A stretch of DNA of 64,000 nt from Brevifilum sp029548365 (GTDB taxonomy: Bacteria; Chloroflexota; Anaerolineae; Anaerolineales; Anaerolineaceae): positions 133,460 to 197,459 of the forward strand of contig DAOSSA010000003.1 in NCBI GenBank assembly GCA_035376985.1, given 5' to 3'. Positions within the stretch are counted from its first letter, which is position 1, and the number at the start of each line of letters is the position of its first letter. Of this stretch, positions 36,331 to 45,073 are shown piece by piece. Both the position numbers and the translations under genes were made by a program. The notes below the pieces were generated by a model. The model searched no databases, was not told where the DNA came from, and was given only the letters and a program-made list of their open reading frames with translations.

Positions 36331-37314
36331 CTAATCCTCAACAGGCGTGTCGCTCAGCAGCGTTGGTTTGAGATCCTCATTTAAGGACAGCCGGCGGTAG
36401 GTGAGCGTCCAGGCTGCCAGAACGTAGGTCTGAAACACGCCACTCAGAAGGATCAACACCGGGACCAGAACCAGGGACAGCAGTATACTGAAAATCAATC
36501 CTGCCATTAGGGTGCCTGAACCGGTGGTTAACATTATCGTCAGGATGATGCCAAAGGGCAGCAGGATAAGTAGAAGCGGCAGGCTGATCGCCACTGCTAC
36601 AATCAACCCACCCAGGCCAAGGATCAGGACCATCACCACTGCAGGCAGCAGGTTACGGGTGAACACCGCCCAGGCGCGCGAAATCGCGGGAAAGATGCCC
36701 AACCCCTCATCGATAATGGCGATGATTGTAAACCTGACCATAATTTCGAGAAACCAACCAACGGGTATCAATAAGAGAAAACCCAGGCAGCAGGTACAGG
36801 TCATCAATAATATGATGGGAATGAGCAGGAAGAGCACAATAAAAAAGTTGATCAGTCCATATCCAATTCTGAATAAAAGCACTTTCCAGTAATGGGGTTT
36901 GAGGGCTGTAAAAACTGCGCCCAAGGAGAGGCGAGGTGCGTCCTGGTCTGCTTTGTCTGCCAGGCTGGTGCCGGCAATCACGCCGGTTTCACCGAGGGTG
37001 CCCAGCATGTAAAAGGCAATAGACAGAATAAACACCACCACAAACAACCCGATGGCAAGTAATATCCACACCCAAACATCGATGCCTGCGATCAATTGGC
37101 CGAAATCGGTTAATGCTTTTTGGGTTGAAGAACCCAGAAAATCTAACGAGTCGGGGTTGATGGCAGCGTTGGTTCCACTGCTGCCTGCGCTGCTTCCTCC
37201 GCTGCTGCCGACCCCGCCAGAGGCGCTGCAACCCGCCAGAATGCCAAACAACCATAATATCTTATTTTTCCAGATGATTTTCCAGGCTTTTGAGAGTATT
37301 TCTCCATAATTCAT
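36331..37314 (-). CDS. multi-pass membrane protein, uncharacterised
   Basis: A 327-residue protein with about six to seven hydrophobic helices. It begins MNYGEILSKAWKIIWKNKILWLFGILAG, followed by a low-complexity Gly/Ser loop (about 30-48), and has the ISRAWAVFTRNLLP segment shared by a family of stress- or envelope-related membrane proteins (glycerophosphodiester-phosphodiesterase membrane-domain-like). No catalytic residues are evident. It is transcribed toward the surface-protein cluster. Confidence 0.72.
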   Translation of the reverse strand: MNYGEILSKAWKIIWKNKILWLFGILAGCSASGGVGSSGGSSAGSSGTNAAINPDSLDFLGSSTQKALTDFGQLIAGIDVWVWILLAIGLFVVVFILSIAFYMLGTLGETGVIAGTSLADKADQDAPRLSLGAVFTALKPHYWKVLLFRIGYGLINFFIVLFLLIPIILLMTCTCCLGFLLLIPVGWFLEIMVRFTIIAIIDEGLGIFPAISRAWAVFTRNLLPAVVMVLILGLGGLIVAVAISLPLLLILLPFGIILTIMLTTGSGTLMAGLIFSILLSLVLVPVLILLSGVFQTYVLAAWTLTYRRLSLNEDLKPTLLSDTPVED

Positions 37315-37505
37315 GAGTGTGCTCCTTACTTAATGAGGTTCGGTAATAAACGGCAATTTGTCCTCACCCCTGATTATAAATGAAAAATGGGAATAATCAG
37401 CTCAAGATCAATTCAATAACAATTTCCATTCAGAAATCCGCGCGGCGAATTGGGTTATTCTAATTAATCCAGAATATTATTTTTTTATCATTCGAGTTGT
37501 TAACG

Positions 37506-37988
37506 TTATCGTTTTATATTTTTTAGTTTTAAGATCAGATGACGAACACCAGTGATAAAAAACGTTACAAATCCGCTGAATATAAAGAGGAAGCCCATTG
37601 GCAGTAAGAAAAAATTCTCATGCAGGATTCCGGCTTCATCAATATATTCTACCGAAGCTCCTTTTACCAGGATCAGGAAAAAACCAAACAATAGCAATGC
37701 CGCCCCAATGGAGATGCTGATCAAATTCAACCTGGCGCGCCGTGTCTCACTTCCATCTCTGATGAGTTTTTCTTTAATATTGCTCATGTTTTCACCACCA
37801 AGAATAAGTTGATCAAGTGAGAGATGAAACACGTTTGAAATGGTGATCAACATTTCAATATCCGGAAGATTGCGATTGCCCTCCCAATTAGAGACAGCCT
37901 GCCTGGTCACATTGAGTTTGCTGGCCATTTGTTCCTGGGTTAAATTATTTTCAAGCCGTATAGACTTGATTTGTTCTCCAAAATCCAT
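37506..37988 (-). CDS. XRE-family regulator with membrane tail
   Basis: A 160-residue protein. The Cro/C1 helix-turn-helix is at residues 2-57 (FGEQIKSIRLENNLTQEQMA, then NVTRQAVSNWEGNRNLPD). Two membrane helices occupy the C-terminal half (about 90-155). ATG 37988 is chosen because the GGAG is nine bases upstream; the ATG at 37997 abuts it. Membrane-tethered HTH regulators of this layout are common in Firmicutes-type antimicrobial or stress response loci. Its target here is unknown. It is divergent from nothing obvious and stands alone. Confidence 0.82.
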   Translation of the reverse strand: MDFGEQIKSIRLENNLTQEQMASKLNVTRQAVSNWEGNRNLPDIEMLITISNVFHLSLDQLILGGENMSNIKEKLIRDGSETRRARLNLISISIGAALLLFGFFLILVKGASVEYIDEAGILHENFFLLPMGFLFIFSGFVTFFITGVRHLILKLKNIKR

Positions 37989-38299
37989 TGCGCTCATCTC
38001 CTTTGACCGACTTTATCTTACATAATAAGTCGAAATAATCAAGAAAGCATCGCTTGCCCCTCTAATTTTAATGACAGCGCTTGTTTCACTTTAATTCCAA
38101 GTCATTTTCCCTGACGAATTAAAGTAAGAAATTATTTCTTTGAATCAATCCTCAGAAAAAGGGTCTGTGGACGATGGTTTTTCTTGAATTTCTCCAATTT
38201 ATGAGAGGTGAAGCTGATTGTTTAGTAATGTAACCCCTTTAATGAGTCAAAAAACAATGATCAACAAAATGGTTTTGCTTAATATATTAATTACTGTTC

Positions 38300-38330
38300 G
38301 TGTAACATTGTTTCTGTAAGATCTTGAACC
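38300..38330 (+). repeat. orphan IS256 terminal repeat in a 571-bp gene-free stretch
   Basis: This 31-bp sequence starting GTGTAACATTGTTTCT and ending CTTGAACC matches the left end of the IS at 18351-18380 with only a 1-2 base indel and a few changes. No transposase sequence follows. It is the only recognisable item between the XRE gene and the NUDIX gene (37989-38559). Confidence 0.65.
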
Positions 38331-38559
38331 TTAACAAAAGTAGTGAGTCAGAAGTACCCTTCCCATACCGCAAAGCATGTTAACTGTAAACATCTGGATT
38401 AATAATAATCGATACATATAAGCACTTATTATTATAAAGTTTTGCTTTATGATATTGTCTTTACATATGACCATGAGTTGTTCTTATGTGATATAGTCAA
38501 AAAACAACTTTTAAGAGACACTATTTTTTACTTGAATTTTATGCAAGGGATAGAAAATT

Positions 38560-39180
38560 ATGGAAAATTATCAGCGCTGGCTGGATTGGGCTAAGGAATT
38601 GCAGTTTTTATCTCAGGTGGGATTGACTTATTCCGAAAATGATTTTGATATAGAACGCTTTAAAAGAATCAGAGAAATATCTGCTGAAATCATAAGTTAT
38701 TACAGTGAAATCCCTTTAGAAAAGGTCAAGGACTTATTCTGTAATGAAACTGGTTTTCAAACACCTAAACTCGATACAAGGGCTGTAATATTTGAAAGTG
38801 GGAAAATTTTATTGGTTAAAGAACTTAATGGGAAATGGTCTTTACCAGGTGGCTGGGTCGATGTAAATGAATCTATAAAATCAAATATTATTAAAGAAGT
38901 TAAAGAAGAAGCTGGTTTAAATGTTAAAGCAGTCAGATTAATAGCTTTACAGGATAGAAATAAGCACAATAAACCTGTTTATGCATATGGAATTTGCAAA
39001 GTATTTGTTCTTTGTGAGAAGATGGGTGGTCGTTTTTTGCAGAATATTGAAACCACAGAAAGTAAATTCTATGCTTTGGATGAACTTCCTTCATTAGCAG
39101 AAGAGAAAAATAATATTGAACAGATAAAAATGTGCTTTGAAGCCTATCAAAATGAGAATTGGGAGGTTATATTTGATTAG
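38560..39180 (+). CDS. NUDIX hydrolase
   Basis: A 206-residue protein with an N-terminal helical extension of about 65 residues, seen in a subgroup of ADP-ribose or nucleoside-diphosphate pyrophosphatases, and a NUDIX domain. The Nudix box GGWVDVNESIKSNIIKEVKEEAGL (written here with family spacing at about 93-117) has Lys in place of the canonical Arg of REUXEE; the metal-binding Glu residues remain. The substrate is unknown. Composition is AT-rich relative to neighbours, and the gene lies between IS debris and the guaA duplication, consistent with acquisition. Confidence 0.85.
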   Translation: MENYQRWLDWAKELQFLSQVGLTYSENDFDIERFKRIREISAEIISYYSEIPLEKVKDLFCNETGFQTPKLDTRAVIFESGKILLVKELNGKWSLPGGWVDVNESIKSNIIKEVKEEAGLNVKAVRLIALQDRNKHNKPVYAYGICKVFVLCEKMGGRFLQNIETTESKFYALDELPSLAEEKNNIEQIKMCFEAYQNENWEVIFD

Positions 39181-39322
39181 GATAGGAGGGAATTACCTGG
39201 CTGTAGGGCTTGGCAATCCCTTTAATAGACTGAATTTTGAGTTGCTCATACATTACTCAGCAGCAAGTTCAGAAGATGTCTTTAGCCAATCAGACCAAAA
39301 GTTACAGCCTTCTTGAAAGACA

Positions 39323-39446
39323 TCATTCCCACTCGATTGTCCCCGGGGGTTTGCTGGTGATATCATACACCACCCGGTTGACCCCCTGCACTTCGTCCAC
39401 GATGCGGTCAGCCACCCGCGCCAAAAGCTCATCCGGCAGACGCGCC
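39323..39446 (-). pseudogene. duplicated 3' end of guaA
   Basis: Bases 39325-39446 match 42442-42563, the last 122 bp of guaA, with about five differences, in the same orientation. The fragment encodes ARLPDELLARVADRIVDEVQ and the IEWE C-terminus of GMP synthase, followed by TGA instead of TAA. No more of guaA precedes it. It forms the outer boundary of the 3-kb insert downstream of the real guaA. Confidence 0.9.
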
Positions 39447-39560
39447 TGCGCCATGGCGGATTTGTAGCCAGGAATACGTTGACACAGCATAAAGAAGGGC
39501 GGCGGATTTCGTCGCATTCCAATAAATATGTTCAGAGGTCCTACCACCGTTCAATTCGCT

Positions 39561-41033
39561 TCAATTATCCAACCACGCCACGACCTTTTCATATACCTTG
39601 AACCCAGAATCTACTGCCTGGTGTGTTCCGAGCCCAAACCCTTCTGTGTCATTGCCAACGATGTAGAGACCGCTGATGGGTGTGTCGCCCTTTGGTCGGT
39701 GCGGCCCTGCCTGCCCTATGGAATTAGCAATTCCGTAGGATTCTCCCCCTTGTCCAGGGAGAATCGCATCGTTGCCCACGCTTGGTACAATAGCGGTGGT
39801 CATGATTTCCGTATGGGTTATTACGTCAGGTTCGTACAATTCCGGTGCAATCTTTCGGACCCCTTTTTCGATGTACTCCAAACATGGCTTCGACTCAACA
39901 TGAAGGGCGGGCAAGCAGGAAACAACCGCATAAACCACCTGCTTGTCTACGGGCGCCATATTTGGATAGAGGGATGTTGTGCCGAGATAAATGTAGCCGT
40001 TTTCCGGCTTCGCCTCGCCATGCGCAATGGCTTCAAATTCGCTGTATTTTGCCACGCAGCCTTCCGGGAACAACACCATCATTGGGGATGTCAACACGGG
40101 GCGGCTCGTGAAATAGCGATAACCTACGCAAGCAAGGTTGCTTTCTAGGCTCTTGATTCTTTCCACATAATCCGTTTCAAATTTATCTTCCCCCACAAGT
40201 TTAAGAACCGTCTGCCGGATTCCCGCGTTGCTTATCACAACGGGCGCCGTATATGTTTCGCCCGTTTGCGTCGTAATGCCGCAGACACTTCCATCCCACG
40301 TATTGATAGATTCCACGCGGGCATTCATTCTTACCTTGCCGCCCTTTTCTTCCACCGTTTGCGCCATCACTTCAAAAAAATGACCAACACCGCCCTCGTA
40401 ATAGCGTCCGCCGCTACCGCTGAACGTCTCTTGAAACATCCTAACCATTTCCCCTGCCGCAACGCGGTCAGATGTCATTTCAAAAGCGCCTTCTCCAAAA
40501 GAGGCCAGCATAAAAGTGCGAAAACCTGCCGGCATAGGGCCCAGGCTATCAAGGTATTCCATGGCGGAAACGTTATATAGCGCCGATATTTCCGTTTCGT
40601 CCATGGCACGCAATTTACCCACCACGCGCGCTATTTGAAAAATAGAGCGGAGCTGCCACGGCTTGACACCAATGAATCCAAACATTTTCAATACGCCCGG
40701 GAATTTGAGCCCCATTTGCCAGCTTGTGATTTCCCCTTCCCGGTTCTCATAAAACAGCTTGCCAATGCCGAAATCATCACCCAAAATTAGTTTGACATGA
40801 TTCTCTTTACCAAGCGTTTGGCTGAGCTTTTCAAAGAGCGAATCGTGCTGTGGCACACAATTGATTGGAAACAACTCATAGGAAAAGCCGTCCCTGTTTA
40901 TTGTCATCATTCGGCCGCCCGGTTTCTGGTTTTTATCGATTAGTAGTACCTTCTTACCAGAATTGGCGAGGAGGCTTGCCACAGTTGTTCCGCCGGGCCC
41001 TGCTCCAACAACAATGACATCATAGTTTTGCAT
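39561..41033 (-). CDS. phytoene desaturase-like FAD oxidoreductase
   Basis: A 490-residue flavoprotein. The dinucleotide-binding motif VVGAGPGGTTVASLLANSG is near the start (residues 7-25), followed by the GG motif PGGRMMTINRDGF, and the C-terminal FAD segment GLYIVGNDTEGFGLGTHQAVDSG is intact. This is the CrtI/amine-oxidase superfamily. Pairing with a CrtC-like gene immediately upstream suggests modification of an isoprenoid, carotenoid or other lipid, but no phytoene synthase is present. It lies within the guaA-repeat-flanked insert. Confidence 0.87.
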   Translation of the reverse strand: MQNYDVIVVGAGPGGTTVASLLANSGKKVLLIDKNQKPGGRMMTINRDGFSYELFPINCVPQHDSLFEKLSQTLGKENHVKLILGDDFGIGKLFYENREGEITSWQMGLKFPGVLKMFGFIGVKPWQLRSIFQIARVVGKLRAMDETEISALYNVSAMEYLDSLGPMPAGFRTFMLASFGEGAFEMTSDRVAAGEMVRMFQETFSGSGGRYYEGGVGHFFEVMAQTVEEKGGKVRMNARVESINTWDGSVCGITTQTGETYTAPVVISNAGIRQTVLKLVGEDKFETDYVERIKSLESNLACVGYRYFTSRPVLTSPMMVLFPEGCVAKYSEFEAIAHGEAKPENGYIYLGTTSLYPNMAPVDKQVVYAVVSCLPALHVESKPCLEYIEKGVRKIAPELYEPDVITHTEIMTTAIVPSVGNDAILPGQGGESYGIANSIGQAGPHRPKGDTPISGLYIVGNDTEGFGLGTHQAVDSGFKVYEKVVAWLDN

Positions 41034-41145
41034 TTTTATCTCCTTTCCCTTTGTGGCAACTTTACCAAGTCGCCTTCCTCAAACAACGAGTAACTCGTGC
41101 ACCAGATTGTCGCCCAAATTCCAACAGCACCTGTCAACAGGTATT

Positions 41146-42135
41146 TTATGCGTTTGAAGGGTTATCCTTCGTTTTTGCCAGTAGCGTTCTTTTGAATTTT
41201 TTATTATATACGCCGGGCAAAAGCTCCACAAAACACAACCCCACTTGTTCGTTTTTGTCGTTGTAAATGCTCGCAAGCAATTCATAATAGCCCATGTTCA
41301 TTTGCCCTTTTAAGAGCGGTATAATTGTATACCGCTCTGCCTTGAATCCCGGTACGGTCAGTTCCCATTTACAGGAATATTTCACACCGTTTGGATAGGC
41401 GAATTCGGTGGGGGTGATCGTATAATTATTTAGCCTATGGCAATCACCGTTCTTCCGAATATATGTGCCATCTTGATAGTGGCTCTGTGGGAAGGAGAAC
41501 AGCATCATTTCTTCATCATCAAAAAACCGTAGCGAAAACCATTCCCAATGCGTCTTGATATTCATCAAACTGTAAGGCCCGCCTTGCTTATCGAACCAAG
41601 ATTTCCCTGTTACATGGACCGTATTCCCATTGAACCTCATCGTGCCGGCGGTCGGCATATTGGGATAAGAATAATACACCGTTGTCTGTTTCTCATCATG
41701 GATGCCCATTCGTAAAAAACCGTTGTCACAGTGCCAAACAGCGCCCTTACCATAGTTAAGCTCCAAATCGAGCGTGAAATCCTTGTGCTGCACAGCCAGC
41801 GTCATGCCCTGTTCACCTTTGCGTATTTGAGCAATATCACCATATCCGATAGTGTCAGGGCTGATGACGATTCCTTTTGATGAGAGCTGGATATTCTGAT
41901 AGTACGCATGCTTGCCGGTGGAAAAATCCGTCAGTCCCAGCATGATAAGATAGGGGAAAAAGGCTGATACATGCACGCGCAATACGGTAAATTGGTATGA
42001 GTATAGCCTGTCCAAATCGTCTTTAAGATATCCAGTGGCATACCACCATTCCGAACAGCCTTTGTGCAACCCCCATTCCTCTTCAAAACTGCCGTGCTCA
42101 CGGCCTTTGTATCGTATTTTTTTGATCTTTGACAT
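41146..42135 (-). CDS. CrtC/AttH-like lipocalin-fold protein
   Basis: A 329-residue protein. The EEEWGLHKGCSEWWYATGYL segment near the N-terminus and GKSWFDKQGGPYSL in the middle are signatures of the hydroxyneurosporene synthase (CrtC)/AttH group with two lipocalin-like halves. The ATG at 42135 has GGAG eight bases upstream. No signal peptide is visible. CrtC enzymes hydrate carotenoids, but many homologs have unknown substrates. It is 112 bp upstream of the desaturase-like gene and likely co-transcribed. Confidence 0.8.
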   Translation of the reverse strand: MSKIKKIRYKGREHGSFEEEWGLHKGCSEWWYATGYLKDDLDRLYSYQFTVLRVHVSAFFPYLIMLGLTDFSTGKHAYYQNIQLSSKGIVISPDTIGYGDIAQIRKGEQGMTLAVQHKDFTLDLELNYGKGAVWHCDNGFLRMGIHDEKQTTVYYSYPNMPTAGTMRFNGNTVHVTGKSWFDKQGGPYSLMNIKTHWEWFSLRFFDDEEMMLFSFPQSHYQDGTYIRKNGDCHRLNNYTITPTEFAYPNGVKYSCKWELTVPGFKAERYTIIPLLKGQMNMGYYELLASIYNDKNEQVGLCFVELLPGVYNKKFKRTLLAKTKDNPSNA

Positions 42136-42282
42136 GTTTACATCTCCGCTTATAGAAATTCTTGACACCCTTGCTTGCTTTCATTATGCATGCAATGTTT
42201 CATTTAATCAAGCAGAAAGTGAAAGCACAAACAAATCGAATCAATCGGTATTCGTGTTCGGCTCGTTTCCGATATTTAGTTT

Positions 42283-42432
42283 TCATCTCTCTTGGTCTCG
42301 CTGTCGATTTTTCATCCAACTCTCAAGCAGTTTGATGATGGTTTCTTCCATCCCCTGCGGTGTATAGGAGCGAGGAAAAAACTTTGTGATTCTGTCTATC
42401 GGGAGCTTCAAGTCCCATGTTTCGGGTAATAT
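42283..42432 (-). pseudogene. C-terminal remnant of an unidentified regulator-like gene
   Basis: Directly after the guaA stop, in another frame, about 45 codons (LKLPIDRITKFFPRSYTP through ESWMKNRQRDQER) read like a genuine protein C-terminus, possibly of a TetR-type regulator. There is no start codon before guaA. It looks like a gene tail cut by the event that joined the insert to guaA. The rest of the 300-bp interval shows nothing else. Confidence 0.3.
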
Positions 42433-42439
42433 TTTCTGC

Positions 42440-43999
42440 TTACTCCCACTCGATCGTCCCCGGGGGTTTGCTGGTGATATCATACACCACCCGGTTGACC
42501 CCCTGCACTTCGTCCACGATGCGGTAAGCCACCCGTGCCAAAAGCTCATCCGGCAAACGCGCCCAATCGGCGGTCATGAAGTCGGTCGTGGTGACCGCCC
42601 GCAGGGCAATCACTTCCTCGTAGGTGCGCTGGTTGTTTGCCATCCCCACCGTTTTCACCGGCAATAAAACTGCGAAAGCTTGAGCTGTTCCCTGCTTTTC
42701 CTCGCCCTGGCGATAGACCAGCAGCCCGGCATGTGCCAATTCTTCGGTGAAGATGGCATCCGCCTGGCGCAACTTTTCCACGCGCCCAGGGGTGACCTCG
42801 CCCAGGCAGCGCACTGCCAGCCCAGGCCCGGGAAAGGGCTGCCGCCAGACCAATTCCGAGGGCAATCCCAGTGCCTCACCCACAACGCGCACTTCATCCT
42901 TAAATAAGTTTTGCAAAGGCTCGACCAGTTCAAAATCCATCGCTTCGGGCAAGCCACCGACATTGTGGTGGGTTTTAATCGGGCGGGCATCCCCCTGCTG
43001 CAAATTGCGGGATTCGATCACATCCGGATAGATTGTCCCCTGCACCAGGAAGGGCGGATCGCCTAAATTGTGTGTGGTTGCTTCAAAAACACGGATAAAG
43101 GTCTCGCCAATCACGCGGCGCTTGGCTTCAGGATCAGTGATCCCCTGCAGGTTGAAAAAAAAGGTTTCTGCAGCGTCCACACAGTGCAGGTTGGCGCCCA
43201 GCTTGTCCTGGAAAGCCTTCCTGACCCATTGAGTTTCATCTTTGCGCATCAAGCCAGTATCCACATAGACCGCGCTGAGCTGGTCGCCCACGGCTCTGCT
43301 CACCAGGGCTGTGGCGACGCTCGAATCCACCCCGCCGCTGACCGTCGAAAGCACCCGGGCATCTCCCACCTGCGTCCGAACCTGGCGGACGGCATGATCA
43401 ATAATCGCCTGTGCGGTCCAATCGCCCGAGCACTGGCACACGCCACGCACAAAGCGGGCGATGATCTGCCTTCCAGCAGGCGTAAACTCAAGCCCCGGGT
43501 GAAATTGAAGCCCGTAATAATCCCGGTTGCCGTCGCCCAGCGCGGCAATCGGGCAGTCTGCAGCACTGGCCAGGATTTGAAACCCCTCGGGTACTGCGTC
43601 AACCCGATCAGCACAGGACATCCACACCCGTGGGTCATCGCCGACTTGCAATATCCGGCTTGAGCATGGGATGTTCACCCGGTGAAGGTCGTATTTCTGT
43701 GCAGCAGTAGAGGTCATCCTTCCGCCAAGGGCCAGCACCAGCGCTGACATGCCAGATCCAATACCCAGGATCGGGCGCCTGGACTGGATGACATAGCCCG
43801 GCAAGACTGGCGCGCCGGGTTCGAGTGCTGATCGCAGGCAGCCCGAAAGGATAAAGCCCTCAGGATTGTGCGCCATCACCGCGCTTTCAGGTGTATCCCA
43901 GGGGAGCAACTCGGCATACACCTGTGATTCTCGCACGCGGCGGGCGATTAACGGGCTGTAGGGTGAACCAAAATCAAGAATGACGATCGTCTCAGTCAT
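42440..43999 (-). CDS. guaA: GMP synthase with degenerate glutaminase domain
   Basis: A 519-residue GuaA with complete ATP-pyrophosphatase and dimerisation domains: P-loop SGGVDSS at 221-227, GTIYPDVIES, KTHHNVGGLP and the IEWE terminus. The N-terminal glutamine amidotransferase domain is folded-looking but has lost catalysis: where GVCYGMQ is expected it reads GIGSGMS, so the nucleophile Cys is Gly81, and HPE of the triad is HPG (H167, G169). The codons GGA TCT at that point differ at several bases from Cys-Tyr codons, so this is not one sequencing error. It would need free ammonia or another amidotransferase. The start overlaps the HIT gene by 8 bp. Confidence 0.93.
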   Translation of the reverse strand: MTETIVILDFGSPYSPLIARRVRESQVYAELLPWDTPESAVMAHNPEGFILSGCLRSALEPGAPVLPGYVIQSRRPILGIGSGMSALVLALGGRMTSTAAQKYDLHRVNIPCSSRILQVGDDPRVWMSCADRVDAVPEGFQILASAADCPIAALGDGNRDYYGLQFHPGLEFTPAGRQIIARFVRGVCQCSGDWTAQAIIDHAVRQVRTQVGDARVLSTVSGGVDSSVATALVSRAVGDQLSAVYVDTGLMRKDETQWVRKAFQDKLGANLHCVDAAETFFFNLQGITDPEAKRRVIGETFIRVFEATTHNLGDPPFLVQGTIYPDVIESRNLQQGDARPIKTHHNVGGLPEAMDFELVEPLQNLFKDEVRVVGEALGLPSELVWRQPFPGPGLAVRCLGEVTPGRVEKLRQADAIFTEELAHAGLLVYRQGEEKQGTAQAFAVLLPVKTVGMANNQRTYEEVIALRAVTTTDFMTADWARLPDELLARVAYRIVDEVQGVNRVVYDITSKPPGTIEWE

Positions 44000-44423
44000 A
44001 GGAATCTCCGGGGTCAGCAGCGTCCTGGGAAGATGCTTCACTGACCAGGTGCCAGTGCCAGATGGGAATGGATTGATATGGACCACCGTTGGTGATCAGG
44101 CGGTAGCCCCGTTGCTCGAGGTTAAAATCCTGAATCAGCTGGTTGACCAATTGAAACAGAGCGGCGTACACTGTTGGGTCACTGCCAGGCGCAGCCAGAA
44201 GAGTCGGGATCGCCGACCCTGGAAGGATCAGGATGTGCAGGGGGTAATTGGGCTGGGGGTGATGAAATGCCGTCCAATGGGCGTTTTCTCCCAACCGGTC
44301 AACGGGCAGCATGCGATACACAGGTTGATATACCCGGGCTACCAAGCGCTGCAGGCGTTTCCAGCGAGCAATTGCCAGCAGCAGAGCCAGCAGTTTATTC
44401 TTCAGCGAAGATGATCTGACCAT
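43992..44423 (-). CDS. HIT-like protein
   Basis: About 143 residues. The YPLHILILPGSAI and GYRLITNGGPYQ segments, ending in IPIWHWHLV, match the histidine-triad fold. The first His of HxHxH is replaced (I-W-H-W-H), but the central, catalytic His is kept. A hydrophobic stretch near the N-terminus (LLALLLAIA) is unusual. It overlaps both xpt upstream (29 bp, if the ATG at 44423 is used) and guaA downstream, so it is translated within one purine operon. HIT proteins hydrolyse nucleoside phosphoramidates or dinucleotides. Confidence 0.7.
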   Translation of the reverse strand: MVRSSSLKNKLLALLLAIARWKRLQRLVARVYQPVYRMLPVDRLGENAHWTAFHHPQPNYPLHILILPGSAIPTLLAAPGSDPTVYAALFQLVNQLIQDFNLEQRGYRLITNGGPYQSIPIWHWHLVSEASSQDAADPGDSYD

Positions 44424-44973
44424 CGTCCAGTGAGGCAATCGGGACCAGGGACTTGATGGGAATATTCAGCGGTGTGAGCAACTCGCGCCCGCCCTCAAAT
44501 GTCTTTTCAATCAGTGTGCCGATGCCCACCAGTTTGGCGCCAGCAATTTCCGATAAACGCGCTAATCCGGCGATTGTTGCACCCGAAGCCAGGAAGTCAT
44601 CGATAATCAGTACCCGCTCGCTGTTCCGCAGGTATTCTGGTGAGACGATCAGTTCCACCATCCTCCCCTTGGTATGCGAGGGCGCTAATGTTAAGAAAAT
44701 TGCATCGGGCATGGTGATCGGCTTGCGCTTGCGAGCATACACCACCGGCAGGTCGAGGAATTTACCGGTCATCAAAGCCGGCGCAATACCAGAAATTTCT
44801 GCCGTCAGCACCTTGGTCGGTTTGGTGTCAGCAAACAGCCGGGCAAACTCTTTCCCGCAAGCTTCCATCAGGATAGGGTCCACCTGGTGATTGATAAAAC
44901 TATCCACTTTTAAAATTCCACCACCCAGACTCTCACCATACTCAGCAATCCGTGCCTTTAAGGGTTTAAACAA
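44395..44973 (-). CDS. xpt: xanthine phosphoribosyltransferase
   Basis: A 192-residue enzyme matching Xpt in length and motifs: KVDSFINHQVDP near the N-terminus, TAEISGIAPALMTG, ARKRKPITM and the PRPP loop VLIIDDFLASGAT. It converts xanthine and PRPP to XMP, the direct substrate of GuaA, encoded two genes downstream in the same overlapping operon. The roughly 100-bp leader has a small GTGCAAAAGCCCAC hairpin and CCACT/AGTGG stem but no recognisable purine riboswitch. GGAGG precedes the start. Confidence 0.93.
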   Translation of the reverse strand: MFKPLKARIAEYGESLGGGILKVDSFINHQVDPILMEACGKEFARLFADTKPTKVLTAEISGIAPALMTGKFLDLPVVYARKRKPITMPDAIFLTLAPSHTKGRMVELIVSPEYLRNSERVLIIDDFLASGATIAGLARLSEIAGAKLVGIGTLIEKTFEGGRELLTPLNIPIKSLVPIASLDDGQIIFAEE

Positions 44974-45073
44974 TTTTCACCTCCATCAAATGATCCACTG
45001 TACGGAGTGGAAATAATGCCATTCTTTAATGTGGGCTTTTGCACCCGTGGGAAGTATTTACCGATCAGCACGC

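Noticed and set aside
44974..45073. Purine riboswitch upstream of xpt
   Set aside because: The leader has two small hairpins but none of the conserved loop sequences of the purine aptamer.
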